A DNA stretch of 64,000 nt. Origin: Burkholderia sp. Bp9143. Its GTDB lineage: Bacteria > Pseudomonadota > Gammaproteobacteria > Burkholderiales > Burkholderiaceae. The stretch spans positions 124,001 through 188,000 of the forward strand of contig NZ_QTPO01000001.1 in assembly GCF_003853645.1 (NCBI RefSeq), in the 5' to 3' direction. Positions within the stretch are counted from its first letter, which is position 1, and each line of letters starts with the position of its first letter. Of this stretch, positions 39,249-48,592 are shown piece by piece. The notes below the pieces were generated by a model, which made no database searches, was not told the DNA's origin, and saw only the letters and a program-made list of their open reading frames with translations. A program made the position numbers and the translations under genes.

Positions 39249-40772
39249 TCAGCTCGGATACGCCGATTCCCACCCACCCCCGAGTGCCTTGCAAAGCGTG
39301 ACGAGATTCGTATCGGCGGTCGCCTTGCTGCGCTCGAGATTGCTCTGCGCCTCGAGCAGTTGCTTCTGCACGTTCAGCACGTCGAGATAGTCGGCCGCGC
39401 CTGCCTTGTACCGTTGCCGAGCGATCGCGAGCGCGCGCCGGTTCAGGGACACCACCGTGACGAGGCGATCGCGCCGGCGCTGTTCGGCGTCGTAGACGAC
39501 CAGCGCATCGTCAACCTCCCGCCACGCGACGAGCACGGTGTGTTGGTAGTTGATCGCGGCTTCCTGTTGTTGTGCCTCGCGCAAGTGGAGCATGCCCTTC
39601 AGACGTCCGCCCTCGAAGATCGGAAGCGTAATCGACGGTCCCACGACGAACTGACCGGATGCCCAGTTGGCGAGGCTCGAGAGCTGAAGGCTCTGGAATC
39701 CCGCGCTGCCATTCAACGCTATGCGCGGATAAAAGTCGGCTTTCGCCATTCCGATCGACGCGGTGGCGGCATGCAACCGCGCCTCCGCTCGTCTGATGTC
39801 CGGCCTGCGCTGCACGAGTTCGGACGGAAAACCGATCGGCACTTTTTCAGGAAGCGGCGGAACGGCGCGCGGCTCGCCGAGCGTCTGCCGCAGCGCACCC
39901 GGTTCCTTCGCGAGCAATACGCCCATCGCGTTGATCGTGGTCTCGCATTTCGATTCGAGCGTCGGAATCAGACTTTCAATCGACTCGACCTGCGCGGACG
40001 CATTGGCGACATCCAGGTCCGTCGTCACGCCTTCCCGCACGCGGACTTGCGTCAGCTTCACCGCGTCGCGAGCAATCTCGAGGTTCTGTCTCGCGATCTG
40101 GAGCTGCGACTGCGTGTCGCGCAACTCGATATAGTCACGCGCGAGCTCGGCACGGGAAGACAGCAAGACCGCATTGCGATCCTCGTATGACGCATCCGTC
40201 AACGCGGTTGCCGCTTCGACACCGCGTCGAGCCCGGCCCCAGATGTCGATCTCCCACGATGCATCCAGGCCGACCTGGTACAGGTTGTAAGCCGGCGAAC
40301 CCTTGGATCCCGGCAGCGGCGCCACGCCGAGCGGCGTGCTGCCCGCGGCCGATTGCGGCTGAGTTTGCGTCGGCGTGACGCCAAGCAGCGACAAGATGCC
40401 GTTCTCGCTTCCACGCTCGCGGTTGTACGACGCGGCGCCGTCGAGCGTCGGATATTCCGCCGCACCCGCAACGCGCTGTTCGGCCCGGCTTTGCCGCAAA
40501 CGCGCCGACGCCGCGGCGACGTCGAGATTCGCGCCGGCCAACTGATTTTCCAGCGCGTTCAACATCGGATCGTCGAACAGCGTCCACCAATCCGGACTGA
40601 ATTGCGATTCGACAGGCTTGCTCGATGCTTGCGCGGTTTCCGTGCGGTTGAAGACGTCGGGTGTCGGTGTCCGCGGACGTTCGAAGTCCGGGCCCAGGGT
40701 GCATCCCGCCATCACCAGACTGGCGAGTATCGCCAGGACCGCCTCACGGACGGAGATTTCGCTCGTGCTCAC
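39249..40772 (-). CDS. NodT-family outer-membrane efflux lipoprotein (MFS pump 1)
   Basis: The 507-residue channel has a lipoprotein signal (LASLVMAGCTLGPDF, Cys about 24) and the NodT opener WWTLFDDPMLNALENQL. It then shows LDASWEIDIWGRARRGVEAA, VQRRPDIRRAEARLHAATAS and QRYKAGAADYLDVLNVQKQL. It starts at GTG, with its first bases shared with the stop of the adaptor gene (GTGA overlap). It is the last gene of a four-gene minus-strand operon (monooxygenase-like, MFS, adaptor, channel) and gives the pump its outer-membrane exit. Confidence 0.94.
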   Translation of the reverse strand: MSTSEISVREAVLAILASLVMAGCTLGPDFERPRTPTPDVFNRTETAQASSKPVESQFSPDWWTLFDDPMLNALENQLAGANLDVAAASARLRQSRAEQRVAGAAEYPTLDGAASYNRERGSENGILSLLGVTPTQTQPQSAAGSTPLGVAPLPGSKGSPAYNLYQVGLDASWEIDIWGRARRGVEAATALTDASYEDRNAVLLSSRAELARDYIELRDTQSQLQIARQNLEIARDAVKLTQVRVREGVTTDLDVANASAQVESIESLIPTLESKCETTINAMGVLLAKEPGALRQTLGEPRAVPPLPEKVPIGFPSELVQRRPDIRRAEARLHAATASIGMAKADFYPRIALNGSAGFQSLQLSSLANWASGQFVVGPSITLPIFEGGRLKGMLHLREAQQQEAAINYQHTVLVAWREVDDALVVYDAEQRRRDRLVTVVSLNRRALAIARQRYKAGAADYLDVLNVQKQLLEAQSNLERSKATADTNLVTLCKALGGGWESAYPS

Positions 40773-41845
40773 TTCCCGTTCCCTCCGTTCGCGGGTGCAT
40801 CGCGAAGGTCGCCGACGGCCACTTCCGCTTCGACCGAAAGCCCCACGCTCAATGCGGATGCCGCCTGCTGCCCGCGGTCGATCGTGATCTTGACGGGCAC
40901 GCGCTGCACGATTTTCGTGAAATTGCCCGTTGCATTGTCGGGCGCGATCGGCGCGAAGCTCACGCCGGTAGCGGGCGCAAGACCGTCGACATGGCCTCGA
41001 ATCACGACGCCCGGAAAGCTGTCGACCTTGATACGAACCCCCGCGCCTCGCCGCATGTCGGTGATCTGGTTTTCCTGGAAGTTGGCAACGACATAGGCGT
41101 CCGAGAGCGGGACGATCGCGAGAATCGCCGCGCCGGGTGTCACGAATGCGCCGACCCGCGCCGAACGCCGCCCGACCTTGCCGTCGACCGGCGCGCGGAT
41201 CTCGGTATAGGACAGGTTGAGCGTGGCTTGCTCGAGCGCCGCCTCGGCCCGCGCGAGCGCGCCGGCCGCCTTGTCACGCTGGGTGCGCAGCACGTCGAGG
41301 TTCTGCCCGGTTGCCGTCAACGCGGCCTGGTCGTGGGCCTGCTGCGCAAGTTGCTCGTCAAGGGCGCTCGACGCGCGCTGTTGCTCCTGCGTCGTTCCCG
41401 CACCGGCTTCCGAAAGGCTCTGGTAGCGCGACGCGTTTGCTCGCGCAAACGCGATACCCGCCTGATCGGATCGCAGCGTCGCGCGAGCCTGCTCGACGAG
41501 CGAAGGCTGCCGCGCGATCTCGGCGTCATAGTTTGCAACGGCCGCCCTGGCCGCCGCGACGTCCGCCTGCGCGCTCGCCAATGCTGCCCGGAAGTCGCGA
41601 TCATCGATGCGCACCAGTAACTGGCCAGCCTTTACCGACTGGTTGTCGCCAACCGGCACGTCGGAAATCTGACCGGCGATGCGTGGCGCCACGAGCGTGA
41701 AATCCGCCTGCACATAGGCATCGTTCGTGGCTTCGGTACCCGGCGCGGAGAAGCGGCTTGTACAGGCCCATACGGCAATGCCGACCACAACGGCCGCGGC
41801 GGCAATGCAAGCAATCTTGAGAGGAGAACGGGTGAGAGTCGACAT
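40769..41845 (-). CDS. EmrA/HlyD-type periplasmic adaptor (MFS pump 1)
   Basis: The 358-residue adaptor has a single N-terminal membrane helix (IACIAAAAVVVGIAVWACTS). The EmrA signature TEATNDAYVQADFTLVAPRI follows, then lipoyl half VGDNQSVKAGQLLVRID, a long coiled-coil region (about 90-215), LSYTEIRAPVDGKVGRRSA and the barrel (DNATGNFTKIVQRVPVKITI). It links the EmrB-like transporter encoded 11 bases upstream to the NodT channel downstream. The start at 41845 follows AGGGACGAAATC; a longer frame to 41986 lies within the MFS gene and is a shadow. Confidence 0.94.
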   Translation of the reverse strand: MSTLTRSPLKIACIAAAAVVVGIAVWACTSRFSAPGTEATNDAYVQADFTLVAPRIAGQISDVPVGDNQSVKAGQLLVRIDDRDFRAALASAQADVAAARAAVANYDAEIARQPSLVEQARATLRSDQAGIAFARANASRYQSLSEAGAGTTQEQQRASSALDEQLAQQAHDQAALTATGQNLDVLRTQRDKAAGALARAEAALEQATLNLSYTEIRAPVDGKVGRRSARVGAFVTPGAAILAIVPLSDAYVVANFQENQITDMRRGAGVRIKVDSFPGVVIRGHVDGLAPATGVSFAPIAPDNATGNFTKIVQRVPVKITIDRGQQAASALSVGLSVEAEVAVGDLRDAPANGGNGK

Positions 41846-41856
41846 GATTTCGTCCC

Positions 41857-43482
41857 TTAATGGGGCGCGGCTGGTGTAGTGCTCCACGGCGGATAGATCC
41901 GCACGGGCAATACCGGAACAAGGAGAAGGAGGGCAACGGCGACACCCGCCATGACCCGATAAAGATCCGCTGAAGTCAGGACCCATGCCTGCTCGTGGAT
42001 CCGGTGTGCGAGTTCGCCCAGGCCATGCGCGGCGTCGATACTCTGGCTCGTCACCAGCGGGTTGTTGCCCAGATGGTCCACCAGCACGTTCGAATGAAAG
42101 CGCTCACGATCGGTGCCCAGCCCTTCGATCAGGGCCGTTGCCGCAGCCGCGGAGAACGCCTTCAACGAGTTGAACATCGCCGACGCGAAAGGGCCTTCCG
42201 TTGGCGGCAGGCCGGTCGTGACGCCCATCAGGATCGACAGGATCACCATCGGCTGGGCCACGATCTGCAACGACTGAAGCAGGTAGAAGTTGTCGCGAAT
42301 CCACTCGGAGGTCATGAAGCTCCCCATCAGACACGTCGCGACCATGAGACACAGCCCGATACCCAGGACCCATCGGCGGTCAACCTGACGAAGGTTCAGC
42401 ACGGCCGCCGTCAACGGCAGCGTAATCAGGAGCGGCACCGCAACCAGCAACGACAGGGGGGCCGTCTGCAAGGCACGGTAGGTGTGAACCCGGGCGAGAT
42501 ACTGGCCGGGTATCGCAGCGACGCCGACGAGCAACACCACGGCGCCCGCGAGCGTCAGGAGGCCGTGCGCGAAGTTACGGCGGCCCAGCATCTGCAACTT
42601 GAAAAAGGGCAGCGGGTGAAACCATTCGTTGACAAGGAATGCCACCAGCAACAGCGCGCCCCCGGCAAACATCGCGCAGATGAACCCGGAATCGAGCCAG
42701 TCCAGGCGATCGCCTTGCAGCAGCCCGATCACGAGCATGGTAACGGCCGGATATCCGGTGAGGAATCCGATCCAGTTGAATGAAGCCAGTCGTTCGAGTT
42801 TGAGCGGATCCGCTGGAAGCCCGAACTGGATCGCGACACAGCTCGCGACGCCAAGCGGCACGATCTGAAGAAAGGCCATGCGCCAGCTGACATACTCCGT
42901 CCACAACGCCGCGAGCGGCGTGCCGAGCGCCGGCCCGACGGTTGCTGTGAGCGCATAGCCAGCGAGCCCGTACAGCTTGACCTTCGGCGGCAGGTAGCGC
43001 AGCGCCACGACGATCAGCATCGGCGGCAGGCATCCGCCGGCGATCCCCTGCAGAACACGCAGCACGTAAAGCGCAAGCAGGTTCGGTGCGAACGGGCAGA
43101 GAACCCCGAGGAGCAGCGTGGCGAGCACGGCGCCGATCGTGAATCGCTTCAGCGTGAAGGTGATCCCGAACCACGGAGCAAACACCATCGTCGCGACGTT
43201 GGTCGCTTCGAACAGTACGGTCAGCCACGTCCCGTCGTCATGTCCGATCGACAGCGCGCCCTGAATATCGGCCATCGCCGACGCGGTGACCTGTTCGTTG
43301 AGTATCGCGAGCAGGGATGCAAACAGCATCCCGATCAGGCCGACAGCGACACGAAGCGACAGTGTCGCCTGCTTGGAGGCCGGTTGTCCCCGCGTCTCCG
43401 GCTCTTGCAACGGAACGCGCGCCGACGGTCGCGCGAGGGTCGATTCGGCTGTTCCGGTCGTGACAGGGTTGGCGGTGCTCAT
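41857..43482 (-). CDS. EmrB-like MFS drug exporter, DHA2 family (pump 1)
   Basis: The 541-residue transporter has ~14 membrane helices. DHA2 signatures visible are LNEQVTASAMADIQGALSIG at helix 1 (a variant of the LDxTIVNVALP motif), VLRVLQGIAGGCLPPMLIVV at helix 4 (motif B R-x-x-Q-G) and TVGPALGTPLAALWTEYVSW in motif C. An N-terminal cytoplasmic tail of ~45 residues is longer than average. It is encoded between an ABM-domain gene and the adaptor. Together with the adaptor and NodT it makes an EmrAB-TolC-like pump, typically for hydrophobic or uncoupler-like compounds; the substrate is not known. Confidence 0.93.
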   Translation of the reverse strand: MSTANPVTTGTAESTLARPSARVPLQEPETRGQPASKQATLSLRVAVGLIGMLFASLLAILNEQVTASAMADIQGALSIGHDDGTWLTVLFEATNVATMVFAPWFGITFTLKRFTIGAVLATLLLGVLCPFAPNLLALYVLRVLQGIAGGCLPPMLIVVALRYLPPKVKLYGLAGYALTATVGPALGTPLAALWTEYVSWRMAFLQIVPLGVASCVAIQFGLPADPLKLERLASFNWIGFLTGYPAVTMLVIGLLQGDRLDWLDSGFICAMFAGGALLLVAFLVNEWFHPLPFFKLQMLGRRNFAHGLLTLAGAVVLLVGVAAIPGQYLARVHTYRALQTAPLSLLVAVPLLITLPLTAAVLNLRQVDRRWVLGIGLCLMVATCLMGSFMTSEWIRDNFYLLQSLQIVAQPMVILSILMGVTTGLPPTEGPFASAMFNSLKAFSAAAATALIEGLGTDRERFHSNVLVDHLGNNPLVTSQSIDAAHGLGELAHRIHEQAWVLTSADLYRVMAGVAVALLLLVPVLPVRIYPPWSTTPAAPH

Positions 43483-43533
43483 AAGGGGGGCGGGCTAACG
43501 GCAGATCGAATCGGCATCGGCGTACGGTGTGCG

Positions 43534-44208
43534 TCATGCATGAGGACGCACCGCCTCGAAGTATTGAGGTGCTTCCCGACGATCGAACATGCCGTACTCG
43601 CGAACGATGCGGATATGCCGAAGGCGCATGCCCTGCGGCAGGTTCGCGTCGCGTTCGAATGCGTCGGCGGCGGCCTGGTCGCGCCACGTCGCCACCACGA
43701 TCACGTCACCCGGCGTCAACAGCGCGTCGAACGCGTCCCATGCGACGAGCCCGGGTGCCTCCCGGTCGAGTCCCAGCAGGCCGGCCACGGCTTCCGCGCC
43801 GGCCTCCTTGGGCCAGTGCGGTGCGCACGTCGCATCGAGCAGCGTCACTGCCGTGCCGGCGCCCACCTCCGTGACGTCCAGACGCTGTTCCTGCAGGACT
43901 TGTCCTGCGGGCACGCACGTATCCTTGACGACCTGGCCGATGCGCAGGTGGTAGTCGGAAAATATCCGATCGCGCGCCGCTTGCTGCACGGTGTGGTGCT
44001 TCGTCGACGTACGCCAGCGCACCAGCGACTTCTCGTCGCGCCAGCTCGACAGCGACAGGAGCCATCCGTCACGCGTCAGGCTCGCATAGCGGGTGTTGTC
44101 GACGAATCCGTCGATCTTTTCGAGTTCGGGCCGAAGCATCTTCGCCATGCCGAGATAGGCATCGAATTGTTCGGGTATGGGCGCCACTTCAAGCATTGCG
44201 GAAAACAT
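43534..44208 (-). CDS. Protein with antibiotic-biosynthesis-monooxygenase-like (ABM) domains
   Basis: The 224-residue cytoplasmic protein has two ferredoxin-fold halves. The first (residues ~1-105) reads EVAPIPEQFDAYLGMAKMLR, then GFVDNTRYASLTRDGWLLSL and SSWRDEKSLVRWRTSTKHH, a good ABM match. The second (~115-215) is more divergent, ending VIVVATWRDQAAADAFERDA and RIVREYGMFDRREAPQYF. ABM proteins such as YgiN act on quinones or polyketide aromatics without cofactors. It heads the operon of an EmrAB/NodT pump, divergent from a LysR gene, so modification of the exported toxic compound is plausible. Catalytic residues cannot be assigned. Confidence 0.82.
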   Translation of the reverse strand: MFSAMLEVAPIPEQFDAYLGMAKMLRPELEKIDGFVDNTRYASLTRDGWLLSLSSWRDEKSLVRWRTSTKHHTVQQAARDRIFSDYHLRIGQVVKDTCVPAGQVLQEQRLDVTEVGAGTAVTLLDATCAPHWPKEAGAEAVAGLLGLDREAPGLVAWDAFDALLTPGDVIVVATWRDQAAADAFERDANLPQGMRLRHIRIVREYGMFDRREAPQYFEAVRPHA

Positions 44209-44633
44209 GATGGGGACTCTCGTTCGGTTACGGTGCGACGTGATGTGGAAAACGCTCGACGCCGGTGACGCGGGCCGCTCTTCCGGCGTGTCGCGACCAC
44301 CTGATGATGAAGATCATTGTCGGAGATGGCGCGACTTTCCCAAAGCGTGAGCGAGTCAGGTTTTGGGCCAATGAGTGAGCAAAATCTGCCACGGCGACGA
44401 CAGATGCCGTCACAACCGTCGTAACCCGAAAGAGTCTTTTTCTGTCCGGCCGATATGGCGAGCCTCGCTGACGACGCGCGGCACACGTGGCCGCTTCATG
44501 CCGACTCGAAATGGACCGATAGCGGCCATCCTGACGCACTTTCGTGCCACGTGATGTTGTGAAGGGTCATCTGGCCGGACGCCACGCATACAATCGCGAT
44601 GCACGGATTCGGTCGGTCAGGTCGGGAGTCGGA
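44209..44633. promoter_or_regulatory. Divergent promoter region, LysR gene versus pump 1 operon
   Basis: About 425 bases with no supported gene; frames crossing it lack domains. It must hold the promoters of the LysR gene and of the ABM-pump operon. I could not single out a convincing T-N11-A LysR box, and there is no strong palindrome. Confidence 0.5.
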
Positions 44634-45566
44634 ATGGACAAGTTGCGCGAGATGGAAGCCTTCGTAGCCGTCGTTGATCGAGGCAGCTTCACCGCCGCAT
44701 CGGAGAAGCTTGGACTGTCGACCGCCGCGGTCTCGCGGGCGGTCCATGCGCTGGAAGCCCGCATTGGCGCACAACTGCTAGCACGCAACACGCGCGTCAT
44801 CCGGGTGACGGATGCGGGCACGGCATACGCCGATGCCTGCCGCAAGGTGCTGGACGTGATCGCGGACGCCGAGATGAATATTGCCGTCGATCACCAGAAC
44901 CCGGTGGGCACGTTGACCATTTCGGCGCCAGTGCTGTTCGGCCAGCGATTCATTGCGCCGCTCGCGAATGCCTTCGTGCGGCGTTACCCCGATGTCGGCA
45001 TCAACGCCGTGTATATCGACCGAGCCACGCGCCTGCTCGAGGAGGGCGTCGATATCGCCATCCGGATCGGCCACCTGGGAGACTCGTCGATATTCGCCGT
45101 TCCATTGGGTTTTGTGCGGCGGAGAACGTACGCGGCGCCCGACTATCTCGCCGCACATGGGGAACCCGTTCATCCGCGAGACCTGATCCATCACGACTGC
45201 GTGTCATGCACGGGTGTCTCGCTGCCGTTCGAGTGGGTGTTCGACGACAACGGTTCGCGGGTGCCGGTCCGGCTTCGGCCGCGGATGATCGTCGACCTGG
45301 TTCCCGCTGCCGTTCTGGCTGCCGTCGATTGCGTGGGGATGACGCAGTTGCTGTCGTATCAGGCGGCGCCCGAGGTGCTCGACGGCAGGCTTCAGCCTGT
45401 CCTGACGGATTTCGAGCCCGAGCCGATCCCGGTGAACCTGCTTCATGTCGAGCGGCGAGGGGCCAGCGGCAAGGTGCGGGCGTTCGTGGATTTCGTTACC
45501 GAGACACTGCGCAACAACGCACAACTTCAAGGCGTGGACGCGACGGCAACGCGAAATGCCCGGTAG
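44634..45566 (+). CDS. LysR-family regulator divergent from pump 1
   Basis: The 310-residue LysR protein has an N-terminal winged helix (MEAFVAVVDRGSFTAASEKL, LSTAAVSRAVHALEARIGAQ, LLARNTRVIRVTDAG) followed by the effector-binding domain in two lobes (GTLTISAPVLFGQRFIAPL, VDIAIRIGHLGDSSIFAVPL). It belongs to the DsdC/CrgA-like group common in Burkholderia. The start at 44634 has GGGAGTCGG upstream. Transcribed away from the ABM-MFS-adaptor-NodT operon, it is the likely ligand-responsive regulator of that pump. Its end overlaps the convergent mug gene by 40 bases. Confidence 0.92.
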   Translation: MDKLREMEAFVAVVDRGSFTAASEKLGLSTAAVSRAVHALEARIGAQLLARNTRVIRVTDAGTAYADACRKVLDVIADAEMNIAVDHQNPVGTLTISAPVLFGQRFIAPLANAFVRRYPDVGINAVYIDRATRLLEEGVDIAIRIGHLGDSSIFAVPLGFVRRRTYAAPDYLAAHGEPVHPRDLIHHDCVSCTGVSLPFEWVFDDNGSRVPVRLRPRMIVDLVPAAVLAAVDCVGMTQLLSYQAAPEVLDGRLQPVLTDFEPEPIPVNLLHVERRGASGKVRAFVDFVTETLRNNAQLQGVDATATRNAR

Positions 45567-46057
45567 GCGGCCACCAGCGCATCGAGGTCGAACGCCCTGT
45601 TCAGGCCACTTGGATTCGGCAGGACCCACGCGCGCGCACCGCCGAACGCATCGGGTTGCGGCCCCCACTGAATCTCGCGCTTGCCTGACATGGCAGCCAG
45701 CGCGATTTTTCCAAGAAAGGCGATGTATCGGGGCGCATAGTGTTCGATCTTCCGCTCGAAGTCGGATGCGGCCGTCGCGATCTCCGAGCGCGACAGCTCG
45801 TCGGCCCGCGCCGTCGGACGCGAAACCGCCGTGGTGAGGCCGCAACCATATCGAAGCAGCGTGCGATCCTGTTCGGGACGAATCTGTTCGGGAGAAAACC
45901 CCGCGAGGTGAACGACACGCCAGAACCGATTGCTTCCGTTCGCGAAGTGGTGGCCAATCGATGCCGAACGAAGCCCCGGATTGATGCCGCAGAATATGAC
46001 CGACAAGCCCGGCTCGAGAATATCCGGTAGAGGCTGGGGCGTATCGGCGCGATTCAC
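45527..46057 (-). CDS. mug: G/U (G/T) mismatch-specific DNA glycosylase
   Basis: The 176-residue enzyme removes uracil or ethenocytosine from mismatches. Family signatures are present: LSVIFCGINPGLRSASIGHH (catalytic GINP with Asn), then FANGSNRFWRVVHLAGF, and the binding motif LPNPSGLNRAFDL near the C-terminus. I prefer the GTG start at 46057, which gives the usual short N-terminus before LPDILEPGL and has AAGGACA upstream; the ATG at 46126 would add 23 atypical residues. It is a housekeeping repair gene overlapping the LysR 3' end. Confidence 0.92.
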   Translation of the reverse strand: MNRADTPQPLPDILEPGLSVIFCGINPGLRSASIGHHFANGSNRFWRVVHLAGFSPEQIRPEQDRTLLRYGCGLTTAVSRPTARADELSRSEIATAASDFERKIEHYAPRYIAFLGKIALAAMSGKREIQWGPQPDAFGGARAWVLPNPSGLNRAFDLDALVAAYRAFRVAVASTP

Positions 46058-46589
46058 GGATGCCAGTGTCCTTGGTGACTGATCTGCGTGTCCGGGCAGG
46101 AAGGTGCCGTTGCGAACCGAGCACAAACCGGCGCGCCGGGCCGCAGTAACGTGGGTTGCGGCAGCTTACCGCAAGGATCGGATCGCAGGGGCACGCGGTC
46201 CGGTAATTGACTTTTTCCGCTTTGGAAGAAAGCCGAACGCAAGCGTTGTCTGCATTTTTCTCGATCGTCGCTGGCCGACCACGCATCGGCGCGATGCGCG
46301 ACGTCACGATTCGTCGTGGCCCGGATGCGGCCCATTTTGGCCTTCAAACACGCTTCATGGGCAGGCGGGCAAGTTCGATCGTGGGCAAAATGTTCCTCAC
46401 CCACCTTCGCAATTCTTCCAGGCGCGCACTCAAGAAAGTGCTGGATGGACCGGGCCGGATACGGAAAACCCGTCGGCGCAATCGTCCACAAACTGGTGTC
46501 GAACATACGCTGTTCTCGAGTTGGAAGGGACATCCCTCTTTGATCCAGGTTGCTGACGCCGTCAGCGCCGGTTTCCATGCGAGTCAGCC
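46058..46589. other. Gap between mug and the acetolactate synthase gene
   Basis: About 530 bases with no supported gene. A minus-strand frame spans it (MFDTSLWTIAPTGFPYPARS within 46054-46578), but it has no ribosome site, no known domain and no membrane or signal segment. The region probably holds the promoter of the acetolactate synthase gene. Confidence 0.45.
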
Positions 46590-48455
46590 ATGACCCAAAA
46601 CCCGAGCGTTACTTCGCAAGTCCTTCCGCAGCCGCCTCACGCCGACGAATTGATGTCGGGTGCCGACATCATCCTGCGAGTACTCGAGGAGCAGGGCGTC
46701 GATACGCTGTTTGGATACAGTGGGGGCGCAATCCTGCCCACCTACGACGCCGTGTTTCGTCACAACGAACTGAACAAGGAAAACCCCGAGCGCCAGATCC
46801 GGTTCGTCGTGCCGGCCAATGAACAGGCCGCAGGCTTCATGGCTGCCGGTTACGCACGTGCGAGCGGCAAGGTCGGCGTGTTCATGGTGACGTCCGGCCC
46901 CGGCGCGACGAACGCGGTGACCCCGATCGCCGACTGCAACGGTGATTCGGTTCCCGTCGTGTTGATATGCGGACAAGTGCCTCGCGCCATGATCGGCACC
47001 GATGCGTTCCAGGAGGCGCCCGTCTTCAACATCATGTCGGCGTGTGCAAAGCAGGTATTCCTGGTGACCGACCCAGCGAAACTGGAACAGACACTGCGCA
47101 GCGCATTCGAAATCGCGCGCACCGGCCGTCCGGGGCCGGTTGTCGTGGATGTGCCCAAGGACATCCAGAACTGGACGGGGCCCTATCTCGGACACGGTAC
47201 CTTGCAGTTTCGCGGGTACTCGGATCGTCTTCGCATGGTGGCAAGGGGCGCTCGTCTCGACGAGGGCAAGCGCGCCGAATTCTTCGATCTCCTGGCGCAA
47301 AGCAGGCGACCGCTGCTGTACGTGGGCGGCGGCATTGTCGCGGCCGACGCAACGGCGGAACTGCGGCAGTTTGCGGAGCGCTACAGGATTCCGGTCGTGA
47401 CCACGCTCATGGGCCTGGGCGCGATGCCGGCGAGACACGAACTGTTGCTTGGCATGCTGGGCATGCATGGTGCCGCCTGCGCGAACTACGCGGTCGAAGA
47501 CTGCGACTTCCTGATCGCGGTGGGCGCCCGATTCGACGATCGGGTGGTTGGCGGCCGTCCCGAACGGTTCGCGCCGGGCGCGCGCCATGTTGCCCACATC
47601 GACATCGACGAGGCGGAGATCAACAAGGTCAAGCGAGCGCAGTGGAGTCACGTGGGCAATGCGAAGGACGCGTTGCTGTCATTGATGCGGGATGACCGTG
47701 TCGTGCCAATCCCCTCTGACTGGCTCGACCGTGTGGCGGAACTCAAGCGTGGCCACGGGATGAACTACGACCGGAACAACGCGGCGATTCAGCCGCAGTT
47801 CGTGATCGAGAAGCTTGGCGAGATGACCGGCGGGCGGGCCATCGTCACGACGGGCGTCGGCCAGCATCAGATGTGGGCCGCGCAGTTCTTCGATTTCGTC
47901 GAGCCGCGCAGCTTTCTGACGTCCGGCAGCATGGGGACGATGGGTTTTGGGCTGCCCGCGGCGATCGGCGCGCAGCTGGCGCGGCCGGATGCCCTTGTGA
48001 TCGATATCGACGGTGACGGCAGCATCCGGATGAATGTCGGCGAACTGGAAACGGCGAGTACGTATCGCGTTCCCGTGAAGGTGCTGGTCCTCAACAATTG
48101 CGGTGACGGGATGATCCGGCAGTGGCAGCGTCTGTTTTTCGATGGCCGGATGTTCGTGAGCGACAAGGCGCTGCATCGCAAGGATTTCGTGATGGCGGCA
48201 CAGGCCGACGGGTTTGAATTTGCCCGTCGCGTTGAAGCGACGAGCGAGCTTGAGGACACGCTCCGGGCATTCATCGAGTTTGATGGACCCGCCTTTCTCG
48301 AAGTGATGATTGACCCGAACGCCGACGTGTTCCCGATGGTGGGGCCGGGTCAAAGCTACTCGACGATGGTTACGGGGCCGTTTATCCCGGCTCGGCCTGG
48401 CCAAGGAGGAGAAATTCAGGATGCAGGGAGCCAGCACGGCACGGACATGTTCTGA
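46590..48455 (+). CDS. ilvB: Acetolactate synthase, catalytic (large) subunit, orphan copy
   Basis: The 621-residue ThDP-dependent enzyme joins two pyruvates, or pyruvate and 2-ketobutyrate, for valine, leucine and isoleucine synthesis. The PYR domain has the ThDP-activating glutamate (Glu78 in VVPANEQAAGFMAAGYARAS) and VTSGPGATNAVTPIADCNGD. The middle domain has MLGMHGAACANYAVEDCDF and GARFDDRVVGGRPERF. The PP domain has the motif GDGSIRMNVGEL...NN, then GMIRQWQRLFFDGRMF. The active-site segment PANEQAAGF replaces the usual RHEQGAAH, and the style resembles planctomycete/eukaryotic enzymes more than proteobacterial IlvI. No small subunit (IlvH) or IlvC follows. A second, resistant or specialised copy is likely. 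Confidence 0.88.
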   Translation: MTQNPSVTSQVLPQPPHADELMSGADIILRVLEEQGVDTLFGYSGGAILPTYDAVFRHNELNKENPERQIRFVVPANEQAAGFMAAGYARASGKVGVFMVTSGPGATNAVTPIADCNGDSVPVVLICGQVPRAMIGTDAFQEAPVFNIMSACAKQVFLVTDPAKLEQTLRSAFEIARTGRPGPVVVDVPKDIQNWTGPYLGHGTLQFRGYSDRLRMVARGARLDEGKRAEFFDLLAQSRRPLLYVGGGIVAADATAELRQFAERYRIPVVTTLMGLGAMPARHELLLGMLGMHGAACANYAVEDCDFLIAVGARFDDRVVGGRPERFAPGARHVAHIDIDEAEINKVKRAQWSHVGNAKDALLSLMRDDRVVPIPSDWLDRVAELKRGHGMNYDRNNAAIQPQFVIEKLGEMTGGRAIVTTGVGQHQMWAAQFFDFVEPRSFLTSGSMGTMGFGLPAAIGAQLARPDALVIDIDGDGSIRMNVGELETASTYRVPVKVLVLNNCGDGMIRQWQRLFFDGRMFVSDKALHRKDFVMAAQADGFEFARRVEATSELEDTLRAFIEFDGPAFLEVMIDPNADVFPMVGPGQSYSTMVTGPFIPARPGQGGEIQDAGSQHGTDMF

Positions 48456-48592
48456 CGATGTCGCGTTCTGGAACAGCGGTGCTGGAAGCGGGCGTTGGCG
48501 TGGAATAGTTTAATCAGCGTCTTGCATTTCATTTGCCACCGCGCGCTTTGCTCCGTTTCATCAACTTCGATTCCAATCCTTGATTGCACATC

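Noticed and set aside
43534..44208. Calling the ABM-like protein a haem oxygenase (IsdG type)
   Set aside because: The Asn-Trp-His catalytic set of IsdG/IsdI cannot be placed in either half; an ABM/EthD-like assignment is as far as the sequence supports.
46054..46578. A 174-codon minus-strand frame between mug and the acetolactate synthase gene
   Set aside because: No family, signal peptide or ribosome site was found, and it overlaps the mug start region. It is too weak to annotate as a gene.
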